Assembly: GCF_001941945.1 (NCBI RefSeq)
Contig: NZ_CP015583.1
Coordinates: 175,001-239,000 of the forward strand
Source of the DNA: Roseomonas gilardii
Lineage (GTDB): Bacteria > Pseudomonadota > Alphaproteobacteria > Acetobacterales > Acetobacteraceae
DNA length: 64,000 nucleotides
Reading direction: 5' to 3'
Each line of letters opens with the position of its first letter. Position 1 is the stretch's first letter. The notes under the pieces are model-generated. The model was not told the origin of the DNA. It saw only the letters and a program-made list of their open reading frames with translations, and made no database searches. The translations under genes and the position numbers were made by a program. Shown here piece after piece: positions 49,894-58,961 of this stretch.

Positions 49894-50122
49894 GGCCGGA
49901 CGGGTCCGCGGGAGGGGGGCGGTGCTGCATCGATTCGCGTCATCCCCGGCAGGCTATGGCATATCGGCGGAGGGGCCAGGGCCTCCGGGGCACCCAGTGG
50001 ATGAGGCGGACCGGGCCGGCGTCGCGCCCGCCCACCTCGCCGCCCACTTCGCCGCCTACCTCTGGCGCTTCCGCTCGTTCTCTGCTGCTGTTGCGGCAAG
50101 AACCGGTTTCGGGAGGACCCCC

Positions 50123-51229
50123 ATGCAACGCCGTGCCCTGCTGACCGCCGCCGTGGCGGCCGCGCCCGCCCTGCCCGCCGCCGCCCAGGCCCCGGCGCCC
50201 GCCGGCGGCGCGGAGGGCATGCCGGAAGTCCGTTGGCGCCTGACCAGCTCCTTCCCCCGCTCCACCGACATCCTCTACGGCACGGCCGAGAAGATGACGA
50301 AGCGCGTGGCGCAGCTCACCGACAACAGGTTCCAGATCCGCCTCTTCGCGGCGGGCGAGATCGTGGGCGGGTTGCAGGCGCTGGATGCCGTGCAGAACAA
50401 CACGGTGGAGGCCTGCCACACCGCCACCTACTACTACACCGGCAAGGATCCCTCCTTCGCCTTCTTCACCGTCGTGCCCTTCGGCATGAACGACCGTCAG
50501 CAGACGAGCTGGTACCAGCAGGGCGGCGGCCAGGCGCTGATGGAGGAGCTGCTGAAGGACTACAATGCCGTGCCCTTCATGCTCGGCAACACCGGCGCCC
50601 AGATGGGCGGCTGGTTCCGCAAGGAGATCAAGGGCCTCGACGACGTGAAGGGGCTGAAGTTCCGCATTGCCGGCCTGGCGGGCGACATGTTCGCCAAGAT
50701 GGGCGCGGTACCGACGCAGCTCGCCGCCAGCGACATCTACCCGGCGCTGGAACGCGGCACGATCGACGCGGTGGAATTCGTCGGCCCGCATGACGACGAG
50801 AAGCTCGGCTTCGCCCGCGTCGCGCCCTACTACTACTATCCGGGCTTCTTCGAGCCCTGCGCGCAGACGCACCTCCTGGTCAACCAGCGCGCCCTGGCCG
50901 CGCTGCCGCCGCATTACCGCGCGGCGCTGGAGACCGCCTGCGCCGAGGCGAACACCGACATGCTTTCGCGCTACGACCAGAGCAATCCGGAGGCGCTGCG
51001 GCGGCTGGTGGGCGCGGGCACGCAGCTCCGTCCCTGGCCGCGCGACGTCATGACCGCGGCCTGGAAGGCGGCGAACGAACTGTATGACGAGATCGGCAAC
51101 CGCAACGAGCGCTTCAAGCGGATCTGGGAAAGCTACCGCAAGTACCGCGACGAGGAGTTCCTCTGGTTCCGCGTCGCGGAATACAGCTACGCCAATTTCG
51201 CCTTCACCGCGGCGCAGACGGTGAAATAG
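50123..51229 (+). CDS. TRAP transporter substrate-binding protein (DctP family)
   Basis: 368 aa periplasmic protein. Tat-like signal MQRRALLTAAVAAAPALPAAAQA. Typical body: RWRLTSSFPRSTDILYGTA, LRFLF-like strand, GLKFRIAGLAGDMFAKMG near 180 with the ligand-binding Arg, and ERGTIDAVEFVGPHDD near 213. The YYYYPGFFEP segment is typical of the 2-oxoacid (TakP-like) subgroup. GGGAGGA precedes the ATG. The membrane partners DctQ/DctM are not in the window. Confidence 0.93.
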   Translation: MQRRALLTAAVAAAPALPAAAQAPAPAGGAEGMPEVRWRLTSSFPRSTDILYGTAEKMTKRVAQLTDNRFQIRLFAAGEIVGGLQALDAVQNNTVEACHTATYYYTGKDPSFAFFTVVPFGMNDRQQTSWYQQGGGQALMEELLKDYNAVPFMLGNTGAQMGGWFRKEIKGLDDVKGLKFRIAGLAGDMFAKMGAVPTQLAASDIYPALERGTIDAVEFVGPHDDEKLGFARVAPYYYYPGFFEPCAQTHLLVNQRALAALPPHYRAALETACAEANTDMLSRYDQSNPEALRRLVGAGTQLRPWPRDVMTAAWKAANELYDEIGNRNERFKRIWESYRKYRDEEFLWFRVAEYSYANFAFTAAQTVK

Positions 51230-51236
51230 CCGTGCC

Positions 51237-51267
51237 GGGCGAGGCGGCAGCCCGCGCCTCGCCCTTT
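51237..51267 (+). terminator. Terminator behind the TRAP binding protein
   Basis: Perfect 10-bp stem GGGCGAGGCG (51237-51246) and CGCCTCGCCC (51255-51264) followed by TTT. The orphan gene is therefore monocistronic. Confidence 0.8.
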
Positions 51268-51359
51268 CCGGCCGCGCACGAAATCCTGTAGCCGACCCGG
51301 GTTGTGCCGGGGGGCGGCCTGTGCTCCGTCACCGCCTCCCGGAAGGTAAGGAGACGCCG

Positions 51360-51773
51360 ATGCGACATCTCGTGACAGGCCTCGCCGCCATGGCCCTGCT
51401 GGCCGCCGCGCCCGCTGCCGTCACCCCCGCGCGGGCGCAGTTGATGGACACGCTGAAGAACGCCGCCGGCAACAGCCTCGGCAGCATCGCGGTGCCGTCC
51501 CCGGCCGCCGCCAGCAGCAGCAACATCGCGGGACTCATGCAGTACTGCGTGCAGCAGCGCCTGACCGGCGGCGCGGAGGCGGCCTCGGTGAAGGACCAGC
51601 TCCTGGGCAAGCTCGGCGGCACCGCGAAGCAGAGCAGCAACCCGGGCTTCGTCGAAGGCTCCAAGGGCGTGCTGGACGCGCAGGGCAAGAGCTTCGACCT
51701 CGCCAGCCTGAAGAGCGAGCTCGGGCAGAAGCTGTGCGACCAGGTCCTGCAGCGCGCCAAGTCACTGCTCTGA
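51360..51773 (+). CDS. DUF2501 (YjjA-like) secreted protein
   Basis: 137 aa. Signal peptide ending near TPARA, then QLMDTLKNAAGNSL and a conserved YCVQQRL with a Cys, and a later LGQKLCDQVLQRAKSLL with the second Cys, probably forming a disulfide. Matches the DUF2501 family of small periplasmic proteins of unknown role. ATG at 51360 has AAGGAG upstream. Confidence 0.85.
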   Translation: MRHLVTGLAAMALLAAAPAAVTPARAQLMDTLKNAAGNSLGSIAVPSPAAASSSNIAGLMQYCVQQRLTGGAEAASVKDQLLGKLGGTAKQSSNPGFVEGSKGVLDAQGKSFDLASLKSELGQKLCDQVLQRAKSLL

Positions 51774-51789
51774 GGCCATCCGCCGCGCG

Positions 51790-51814
51790 GCCCCCGGGCA
51801 CTGCCGGCGGGGGC
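51790..51814 (+). terminator. GC-rich terminator hairpin
   Basis: GCCCCCG (51790-51796) pairs with CGGGGGC (51808-51814), 16 bases after the DUF2501 stop; no T tract. Confidence 0.5.
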
Positions 51815-52068
51815 GCCTGACGAAAGGCACAGTGGGCGGAGGACGCTTCCACCGGCCGCGCCACCCGTCGCCTGGCCGGGCCGTGTTCCCTGGCCCATAG
51901 GGCATCGCGCCGGTGAATTTCCGCCGGTCCGGCCAAACGTTACGATGGCAGCGGCGTTCTGTCCGCGAGTGGCCGGCTTGTCGGGTATGGCGACGCTGTT
52001 CCGGCGCGGCCGGCGTCCTGCCATGCCATGGGCCGGAGGCCCTCGACGGGACAGGAGGATCGGGTGCC

Positions 52069-52824
52069 GTGAAAGCCGTCATTGGACCGGGAATCGTCCG
52101 CGCCTGCACCGGCCTGGCCCTGCTGGCCGCGCTGGCCGCCTGCAACGAGAAGGACGCCAAGGACGGGGGCGGGCCTGACCGCCTGACGCAAGCCCAGGCG
52201 GCCACGGAGGCCGCCCTGCGCGCCGGACTCGCCTCCTATGGCCAGCCGGAGCTCCGCGCGGTGCAGAGCTATGTCCAGGCGATGCCAAACACGGTGGCCG
52301 TCTGCGGACAGGTCAACGCCAAGGGCGCCAGCGGCGCCTTCGTGCCCTTCGTGACCGTGGTGACCTATCCCGATGGCGCGGACCCGGCGCTGGAACAGCA
52401 TGTCGCCTTGTCGGATGTCGAGGCGACGCGGGTCTATGTCGAGACCGTCTCCCGCTGCCGGGAGGAAGGCGGGCCGAAGCCCACCCTGCGGCAGGCCGCC
52501 CCGCCGCTCCTGCCGCCGGTCCCGGCCAACCTGCCGCAGGTGACGCAGGTGACCACCACCGTCGTGGTACCGAAGGGGGCGGACAGGGACCCGGCACAGC
52601 AGCGCACTCCGGCAGCGGCGGCCCAGAGCGCTTCCGGCACGCTGTCGATGCGGCAGCCGGGGAATCTCCGCGCGCATCCGAATGGCGGCGGGCAGGTGCT
52701 GCGGGTGGTGCCGGCCGGGACCAGCCTGACGATCTTCGGCACCGCTCCCGGCGGGTGGTATCAGGTCGGAGATTCCAGCCCCGAGGGATGGATCCATGGC
52801 AGCCTCGTCACCTTGCGGCGCTAG
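52069..52824 (+). CDS. Lipoprotein with C-terminal SH3-type domain
   Basis: 251 aa. Lipobox LLAALAAC makes Cys near residue 24 the lipid anchor. A central globular domain (about 45-145, with AVCGQVNAKGASGAFVPFV) is followed by a Pro/Gln linker and a bacterial SH3 (SH3_3) domain, about 190-250: NLRAHPNGGGQVLRVVPAGT, GWYQVG, GWIHGSLV. Probably envelope- or peptidoglycan-associated. Start is GTG at 52069, behind AGGAGG. Confidence 0.8.
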   Translation: MKAVIGPGIVRACTGLALLAALAACNEKDAKDGGGPDRLTQAQAATEAALRAGLASYGQPELRAVQSYVQAMPNTVAVCGQVNAKGASGAFVPFVTVVTYPDGADPALEQHVALSDVEATRVYVETVSRCREEGGPKPTLRQAAPPLLPPVPANLPQVTQVTTTVVVPKGADRDPAQQRTPAAAAQSASGTLSMRQPGNLRAHPNGGGQVLRVVPAGTSLTIFGTAPGGWYQVGDSSPEGWIHGSLVTLRR

Positions 52825-53011
52825 GACGGATCACCCGGAAGCCTGAATCCGCGGACGCACGAGGCACACCGCTCGAATTCCCGATTTACGTGTCCGGACG
52901 GGGATTCTGCTCGCGCGATGGATGATCTAACCTATCGGCCGGGCACGGATTCGAACACTTGGCCGATGACCGCCGGCCAGGGTCGGGCCCCGAGACGACA
53001 GGAGATCCTCC

Positions 53012-53248
53012 GTGGAACGACGCCGCCTGTTATTCGGCCTCTTGGCGAGCCTGTCGGTTGCGCCGGTGGTGGCGCTGACCGCACCGGAGGCCGAGGCCCA
53101 ACCCGCACCGGGCGGTCCCCCCGGTGGACCTCCCGGTGGCCCCCATGGCGGCCCACCGCACCCACCCCGTCGTCCGCCGCCTCCGCCGCCCCGCCGCCGT
53201 CGCCGGCGCGTCCATCGCCGGCCGCCACCGCCACCACGGCATTACTGA
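53012..53248 (+). CDS. Small Pro/Gly/Arg-rich secreted peptide
   Basis: 78 aa. Signal peptide (RRRLLFGLLASLSVAPVVALT, cleavage near AEAQ), then GGPPGGPPGG-type repeats and a tail of alternating Pro and Arg runs ending in RHY. No catalytic features; a basic, extended exported peptide. GTG start behind AGGAGA. Low complexity means it might be partly neutral sequence. Confidence 0.55.
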   Translation: MERRRLLFGLLASLSVAPVVALTAPEAEAQPAPGGPPGGPPGGPHGGPPHPPRRPPPPPPRRRRRRVHRRPPPPPRHY

Positions 53249-53455
53249 CCTCCCTCTTTCAGCAGGTCACCGACTTGGTGACAGCCGGAGCGCAGCCCCG
53301 CCGCTGGGCCGGACATGCCCGGGGGCCCATGCATTCCGCCATTCGCATGATGCGAAGGGATGGCGTTTGCCGGCCCTCGGCGCGTCATGGTTCGGGAGCA
53401 GCCACAGCGGTGACATTGCCTGAGCGGATGGGCCGTCCCGGGCAGGGGCGACAGC

Positions 53456-54136
53456 TCAGGCCGGAGTGGCGGGCAGGGGGCGTTCGCGAAGGAAGGCTTC
53501 CAGCGCCCCGGCCACATGCGCCACATGGGCGCGCAGCAGGGTGACGGCCGCGGCGACCTCGCCCTGGCGGCAAAGGCGCACCATCTCGCGGTGCTCGCGG
53601 TCGGCGCGCGCCAGTTCCGTCGGGTCGGCGGAAAGCTGCAACCGCGTGTAACGGTCGCATTCCTGCAGCAGGTTGGCGACCAGCGCCTCGGTGCGCGGCT
53701 TGCCGGCGCGGCTGTAGAGCAGGCGGTGGAGCTGCGTGTTCAGCTCGCCCCAGCGCCCGGTCTCGCCCTCGGCCAGGGCCTGGGAATAGTCCGCCACGAT
53801 ACGGTCCAGCGCGGCGAAATCCGCCCCGGTCAGGCGCGGCGCGGAATGTTCCAGCAGGCGCGGCTCCAGTAGGGCGCGCAACTCGAAGGCCTCGCCCACC
53901 TCCTCCGCCGAGAGGGCGGCGACCGTGGCGCCCTTGTGCGGCGAGATGCGGACGAAGCCCTCGGCCTCCAACTGGAACAGCGCCTCGCGCACGGGGATGC
54001 GGCTGACGCCGAATTCCTCGGCCAGACTGTCCTGGCGGAGCTGCGCGCCGGCCGGGTAGCGACCGTCGAGCACGCGGCGGCGGATTTCCTCCAGCACGGC
54101 GGCCGAGACGGTGCGGTGTTTCAGCGGCACGTTCAT
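53456..54136 (-). CDS. GntR-family regulator, FCD subfamily
   Basis: 226 aa. Winged HTH (about 10-75: LRQDSLAEEFGVSRIPVREALFQLEAEG) and FCD domain (about 85-215) with metal-ligand candidates LNTQLHRLLY and ADREHREMVRL. GGAGAG precedes the ATG. Divergent from the lyase-binding protein operon, which it probably represses. Confidence 0.92.
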   Translation of the reverse strand: MNVPLKHRTVSAAVLEEIRRRVLDGRYPAGAQLRQDSLAEEFGVSRIPVREALFQLEAEGFVRISPHKGATVAALSAEEVGEAFELRALLEPRLLEHSAPRLTGADFAALDRIVADYSQALAEGETGRWGELNTQLHRLLYSRAGKPRTEALVANLLQECDRYTRLQLSADPTELARADREHREMVRLCRQGEVAAAVTLLRAHVAHVAGALEAFLRERPLPATPA

Positions 54137-54243
54137 CCACTCTCCTCTCCCACCCGCCCGGCCTGACGCCGGGCGAGTGGAGCGCCCGATGTGGCACCGG
54201 CAGGTGTGCCTGTCATCCGGCGCAAAAACCTGTTGACTTGGAT

Positions 54244-54255
54244 ATTGTATAAAAT
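54244..54255. promoter_or_regulatory. Candidate GntR/FCD operator ATTGTATAAAAT
   Basis: One mismatch from the symmetric form ATTGTATACAAT often bound by FCD-type GntR proteins. It lies between the divergent GntR and lyase genes in a locally AT-rich stretch. A TTGACT at 54233-54238 is nearby, but the spacing to a -10 box is not convincing. Confidence 0.55.
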
Positions 54256-54300
54256 CTACGAAGACGCCACCCGCAATCCCGTGACCGCCGGAACCGAGCC

Positions 54301-55233
54301 ATGACCGCCAAGATCGACTGGCAGGGCGTCTTCCCCGCCGTGACCACCCAGTTCCGCGACGACCTGAGCCTGGACGTCCAGGCGACGCATCGCGTGATGC
54401 AGGCGCTGATCCGCGACGGCGTCTCGGGCCTGATCGTCTGCGGCACGGTGGGCGAGAACTGCTCCCTCTCGAAGGAGGAGAAGGTGGCGGTGATGGAGGC
54501 GGCCAAGGACGCCGCCGCCGGCCGCGTGCCGGTGATCGCCGGCATCGCCGAGTTCACCACGCCCTTCGCGTCGGCGATGGCGAAGGAGGCCGCGCGCATC
54601 GGGCTGGACGGCATCATGGTGATGCCGGCGCTGGTCTATTCCTCCAAGCCGCACGAGACGGCCGCACATTTCCGCGGCGTGTCCAAGGCCACCGACCTGC
54701 CGGTGATGGTCTACAACAACCCGCCCATCTACAAGAACGACGTGACGCCCGCGATCCTGGCCTCGCTGACGGATTGCGAGACCATCGTCTGCTTCAAGGA
54801 ATCCTCGGGCGACGCGCGCCGCTTCACCGACCTGCGCAACATGGTGGGCGACCGCTTCCGCATGTTCGCCGGCCTCGACGACACCGTGCTGGAAAGCGTG
54901 ATGCTGGGCGCCGAGGGCTGGGTCTCCGGCATGTCCAACGCCTTCCCGGCCGAGGGCGAGGCGTTGTTCCGCTTGGCCAAGGCAGGCCGCTATGCCGAGG
55001 CACGGGCGCTCTACGACTGGTTCATGCCGCTGCTGCACCTCGATGCGCGCCCCGACCTCGTCCAGTGCATCAAGCTCTGCGAGCACATCATGGGCCGCGG
55101 CACCTTCCTGACGCGCCCGCCGCGCCTGGAACTGCCGGAGGCCGAGCGCGCCGAGGTCGAGGCCCTGATGCGGGCGGCGCTGGCGAAGCGGCCGAAGCTG
55201 CCGGCGGACCTCGCTTTGCCCCAGGCGGCCTGA
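54301..55233 (+). CDS. Dihydrodipicolinate synthase/N-acetylneuraminate lyase family protein
   Basis: 310 aa TIM-barrel aldolase. Schiff-base Lys in IVCFKESSGD near 163, the GTVGENCSL substrate-carboxylate block near 47, and YNNPPIYKND with the catalytic Tyr near 138. GTVGEN instead of GTTGE and the catabolic context argue against DapA and for a sugar-acid or hydroxyproline-type lyase. First gene of an operon with a peptide-class binding protein. Confidence 0.9.
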   Translation: MTAKIDWQGVFPAVTTQFRDDLSLDVQATHRVMQALIRDGVSGLIVCGTVGENCSLSKEEKVAVMEAAKDAAAGRVPVIAGIAEFTTPFASAMAKEAARIGLDGIMVMPALVYSSKPHETAAHFRGVSKATDLPVMVYNNPPIYKNDVTPAILASLTDCETIVCFKESSGDARRFTDLRNMVGDRFRMFAGLDDTVLESVMLGAEGWVSGMSNAFPAEGEALFRLAKAGRYAEARALYDWFMPLLHLDARPDLVQCIKLCEHIMGRGTFLTRPPRLELPEAERAEVEALMRAALAKRPKLPADLALPQAA

Positions 55234-55319
55234 TCCGCCAACCCGTCCCGGCACAGCCCCCGACACAGCCATCATCAGGCGCGTGCCGGGACGGACCGGC
55301 CGCGCAGGAGTCATCCGCC

Positions 55320-56918
55320 ATGACACTGCACCGCCGCACCCTTCTCTCCGGTGCCGCCGCCCTTGCCGGGGGCGCCACGCTCGCCCGGCCGCATTTCGCG
55401 CGGGCGCAAGGCGGGAAGAGCGCCACGCTGCGCTTCATCCCCTCGACCCCGCTGCCCTCGCTCGATCCGATCGTCGCGACCAGCTACGTCATCCGCAACC
55501 ACGGCTACCTGATCTACGACACGCTCTTCGCCACCGACGAGACGTTCGCGATCCGGCCGCAGATGGCGAGCGAGTGGCAGACCGCGCCGGACGGGCTGAA
55601 ATGGACCTTCCACCTGCGCGACGGCCTCGCCTTCCATGACGGACAGCCGGTGCGGGCGCAGGACTGCATCGCCTCGATCCAGCGCTGGTCGAAGCGCGAC
55701 GCCTTCGGCCAGACCTTCGCCGCTTTCGTCGAGGGCTACGATGCCGACGACGCGCGCACCTTTTCCGTGCGGCTGAAGCGGCCCTTTCCCATGCTGCCGG
55801 CGGCGCTGGGCAAGCTGTCCTCCAACGTGCCCTTCATCATGCCCGAGCGTGTCGCCCAGTCCGATGCCAGCAAGCCCATCGCCGACGCCACCGGCTCCGG
55901 CCCCTGGCGCTTCGAGGCGAAGGAATGGATCCCGGGGCAGAACGCCATCTATACCCGCAACGCCGCCTACAGGCCGCGCGAGGAAGCGCCCTCCTGGGCC
56001 GCGGGCGGCAAGGTCGCCAAGATCGATCGCATCGAATGGCTGGCGCTGACCGAGCCCGCCGCCGCCGTGGGCGCCATGGTGCAGGGCGAGGTGGACTGGT
56101 ACGAGCAGCCGCCGATCGACCTGCTGCCGGTGTTGAAGCAGAACCCGAACATCCGCATCCAGAACGTGCCGCTCGGCCTGATCCTGCTGATGCGCTTCAA
56201 TCACGCGCAGCCGCCCTTCGACAATCCGGGTGTCCGCCGCGCCGTGATGATGGCGATGCGGCAGGACGACTACATGCAGGCGGTGGTCGGCAGTGCGGAA
56301 TACTACAGGGAAGCGAAGACCTTCTTCACCCCGGGTTCCCCCATGTCCACCGGTGCCGGTGGGGCCGAGGCGATGCGGGGCAGCCTGGAGCAGGGCCGGG
56401 CCATGCTGAAGGAGGCGGGCTACAAGGGCGAGAAGGTCGTGCTCCTCGCCCCCGCCGACCAGCCCATCGCCTACAACCAGTCGCTGGTGACACAGGAGCT
56501 GCTGAAGAATCTCGGCATGGTGGTGGACCTGGTCTCCACCGACTGGGCCACCTTCATCGGCCGCCGTTCCAACCGCGGCCCGGTGGAACAGGGCGGCTGG
56601 TCGGTCTTCCACACGCTCTGGTCGGGTGCCGACGTGCTGAACCCGGCACTGCATCCGCTGATCCGCGCCAATGGCGAGGCCGCCTGGTTCGGCTGGCCGA
56701 AGGACGAGGCACTGGAGGGGCTGCGCGACCAGTGGATCGCCACCGCCGACGCCGCGCAGCAGAAGGAGATCGCGGCGCGGATCGAGCGCCGGGCCTTCGA
56801 GGTGGTGCCCTATGCCCCGGGCGGGCTGGTGCAGCAGCCCATGGCCTATCGCGACAGTCTCAAGGGCATGGTGCTCTCGCCGGTGCAGTTCTTCTGGAAC
56901 ATGGAGAAGACGGCCTGA
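55320..56918 (+). CDS. Dipeptide/nickel-class ABC substrate-binding protein
   Basis: 532 aa, SBP_bac_5 family. Tat-like signal (LHRRTLLSGAAALAG, cleavage near HFARA). Body with FIPSTPLPSLDP, the LKWTFHLRDGLAFHDGQPVRAQD block near 100, and GPWRFEAKEWIPGQNAIY. The permeases and ATPases DppBCDF are absent downstream; a repeat element follows instead. 86 nt after the lyase gene, so its ligand may be the lyase substrate or precursor. Confidence 0.92.
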   Translation: MTLHRRTLLSGAAALAGGATLARPHFARAQGGKSATLRFIPSTPLPSLDPIVATSYVIRNHGYLIYDTLFATDETFAIRPQMASEWQTAPDGLKWTFHLRDGLAFHDGQPVRAQDCIASIQRWSKRDAFGQTFAAFVEGYDADDARTFSVRLKRPFPMLPAALGKLSSNVPFIMPERVAQSDASKPIADATGSGPWRFEAKEWIPGQNAIYTRNAAYRPREEAPSWAAGGKVAKIDRIEWLALTEPAAAVGAMVQGEVDWYEQPPIDLLPVLKQNPNIRIQNVPLGLILLMRFNHAQPPFDNPGVRRAVMMAMRQDDYMQAVVGSAEYYREAKTFFTPGSPMSTGAGGAEAMRGSLEQGRAMLKEAGYKGEKVVLLAPADQPIAYNQSLVTQELLKNLGMVVDLVSTDWATFIGRRSNRGPVEQGGWSVFHTLWSGADVLNPALHPLIRANGEAAWFGWPKDEALEGLRDQWIATADAAQQKEIAARIERRAFEVVPYAPGGLVQQPMAYRDSLKGMVLSPVQFFWNMEKTA

Positions 56919-56933
56919 GCCACGCCGGCGGGG

Positions 56934-57206
56934 CGTTGGTGCGCTCCGCCGTCCCTGGGGGGAAGGCTCCGCCTTCGCCCCCGGAACTCCCCCTTTGGCC
57001 CCCCATCCGCCAGGATCCTGCGGACCCTGGGCCCGGTTTGTTGGCTCTTGCTGGCGCCGGATCGCGCCGGGAAGCATGGCTTCCCGGCGACTCTGGGCGT
57101 CGCCAGCGCGGGAAGAGTATTTTCTCCTCTTCGGGAGCCCCCGCTGATCCACCTGCTTTCGGGAATTGGCGGAGCCTCCCCCGGGGCCAGCCACGGGAGC
57201 GGCGTT
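56934..57206 (-). repeat. Structured intergenic repeat, copy 5 (full length)
   Basis: Reverse orientation between convergent binding-protein genes. Hairpin 3 near 56957-56981; hairpin 2 CCAGGATC 57010-57017 with GACCCTGG 57023-57030; hairpin 1 CCGGGAAGC 57067-57075 with GCTTCCCGG 57079-57087. The distal part is about 60 bp shorter than in copies 3 and 4. Confidence 0.85.
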
Positions 57207-57225
57207 CCGGCACCGCCTATCCGGA

Positions 57226-58224
57226 TCAATCGAGCGAAACGCCGAGCTCGCGGATCAGCGGCACCCAGATCTTCCGCTCGCTGGCAAGCAGGGACTGGAA
57301 GGCTTCCGGTCCGCCCAGAAGCGGTTCGAGGCCGATGTCGCGCATGCGCGTGGCGGTCGCCGGGTCCTGGAGCGTCGCGGCGAGGGTCGCGGAAAGGCGA
57401 TCGGCCTCCGCATCGGGCGTGCGCTTCGGCAGTACGAGGCCCTGCCAAGCGTAGGATTCGAAGCCGCGCAGGTCCAGGGCTTCCTGCACTGTCGGCACGT
57501 CCGGCAAGCCCGCGATGCGGGTGTCCGAGAAGACCGCCAGTGGCCTGATCTGGCCGGAGCGCAGGTATTCGCCGCCGGCGGCGTAGTCCACCACCATCGC
57601 CTCCACATTGCCGGACAGCAGGTCGTTCAGCGCCGGCGCGACACCGCGATAGGGGACATGGGTCAGCTCGATCCCGGTTTCGCGGGCCAGGCGAGCCATG
57701 GTCAGGTGGTGCGGCGATCCGATGCCGGCGGAGCCGTAGTTGATGCCGCGCGGCGCGGCCCTGGCGCGCTCGACGAAATCGCGGGCGTTGCGGGCCGGGG
57801 CTTCCTTCGTGACGGCCAGCACCATGTGGAAGCGGGCGAGCAACCCGACGGGACGGAAGTCGCGGTCCACGTCATAGGGTAGTTTCCTGAACAGGGCCGG
57901 GTTGAAGACCAGCGTGCCGTTGTCGGCGGTCAGCACGGTGTAGCCGTCCGGTGCCGCCTTCGCCGCAGCCTCGGCGCCGATGTTGGTGGCGCCGCCTGGA
58001 CGGTTATCGATCACGAAGGACTGCCCGAGCCGCTGCGACAGGCCGACGGACACCAGCCGCGCGATCACGTCGGAACCGCCGCCCGCGGCATAGGGGACGA
58101 TCCACTTGATCGGCCGGTCCGGATAGGCGGCGAGGGCGTGGCGCAGCGACGGCATGGCGAGGCCGCCGCCCAGGCCCAGGCTCGCCGCCAGGATGGATCG
58201 GCGCGCGATGCGGTGGTCGTTCAT
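57226..58224 (-). CDS. Tripartite tricarboxylate transporter-type binding protein (Bug family)
   Basis: 332 aa periplasmic protein. Tat-like signal HRIARRSILAAS. Family blocks: YPDRPIKWIVPYAAGGGSDVIARL at the mature N-terminus, VIDNRPGGATNIGAEAAAKAAPDGYT near 75, PYRGVAPALNDLLSGNVEAM near 195. TctA/TctB are absent, as for most Bug proteins. ATG follows GGGAG. Divergent from a MarR gene. Confidence 0.93.
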   Translation of the reverse strand: MNDHRIARRSILAASLGLGGGLAMPSLRHALAAYPDRPIKWIVPYAAGGGSDVIARLVSVGLSQRLGQSFVIDNRPGGATNIGAEAAAKAAPDGYTVLTADNGTLVFNPALFRKLPYDVDRDFRPVGLLARFHMVLAVTKEAPARNARDFVERARAAPRGINYGSAGIGSPHHLTMARLARETGIELTHVPYRGVAPALNDLLSGNVEAMVVDYAAGGEYLRSGQIRPLAVFSDTRIAGLPDVPTVQEALDLRGFESYAWQGLVLPKRTPDAEADRLSATLAATLQDPATATRMRDIGLEPLLGGPEAFQSLLASERKIWVPLIRELGVSLD

Positions 58225-58320
58225 GGACACTCCCTTTTGCCGGTCGGCCCTCTCCCGGGGCCGGTCTCGTCCTGCGACCGGTTCCGGTAACGGACCGGAG
58301 GCCGCCTGGCCGGAGTTTCT

Positions 58321-58334
58321 ATATGATATCATAT
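58321..58334. promoter_or_regulatory. Perfect palindrome ATATGATATCATAT, candidate MarR operator
   Basis: 14-bp perfect palindrome in AT-rich DNA, 23 bases before the MarR start and 97 bases before the divergent Bug gene. Size, symmetry and position fit a MarR operator acting on both genes. Confidence 0.65.
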
Positions 58335-58357
58335 GAAATGATAGCGGGGATTCACCG

Positions 58358-58846
58358 ATGCCGGAACCGAACGCCTGCGCCGCGACGGCGCTGTGCCAGC
58401 ATTGCGGCCCGCTGCGTCTGGCCGAGTTCCTGCCCTATCGCCTGTCCGTGGTGGCGGAAAGCGTCAGCCAGGCCTTCGCGGCACGCTATGCGGAGGAGTT
58501 CGGCCTTGGCGTTTCCGAATGGCGCGTCATGGCGGTTCTGGGCGAGAGCGAATGCCTTTCCACCCAGGCCGTGATCGGGCGGACGGAGATGGACCGTGTG
58601 AAGGTCAGCCGTGCCGTGATCCGCCTGGACGACCGCCGCCTGCTGCTGCGCGAGCCGCTGCCGGGCGACCAGCGCGCGCATCTCCTGCGCCTGTCGCCGC
58701 GCGGCCTGTCGCTGTACCGCCGCATCGTGCCGCGCGCCTGTGCGCTGCAGGCCGAGCTGGCCGGGGCGCTCGACCCGGCGGAACTGGCCGCGCTGGATGC
58801 GATCCTGACCAAGCTGCACCGGCAGGCCGCGCAACTGCCGCGATAG
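58358..58846 (+). CDS. MarR-family regulator
   Basis: 162 aa. Winged helix region FGLGVSEWRVMAVLGE (about 48-63), recognition part TEMDRVKVSRAVIRLDDRRLL and wing PGDQRAHLLRLSPRG. An N-terminal CQHCGPLRL pair of cysteines (13 and 16) could sense oxidants or metal. It probably controls the divergent Bug gene through the palindrome upstream. Confidence 0.92.
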   Translation: MPEPNACAATALCQHCGPLRLAEFLPYRLSVVAESVSQAFAARYAEEFGLGVSEWRVMAVLGESECLSTQAVIGRTEMDRVKVSRAVIRLDDRRLLLREPLPGDQRAHLLRLSPRGLSLYRRIVPRACALQAELAGALDPAELAALDAILTKLHRQAAQLPR

Positions 58847-58961
58847 GCGTCACGGATGGCGGCTTTTCCACCCGTGGCCAGCCTCGATGGCTTCCGGGGT
58901 GACATAGGCCGGGCACGGCTGGATCATCCGCCACGTCATGGTCGGGCACGCCCCCCGGCTG

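Noticed and set aside
53261-53455. Possible small gene before the GntR stop
   Set aside because: Frames lack a start with ribosome site and show no family features; treated as intergenic.
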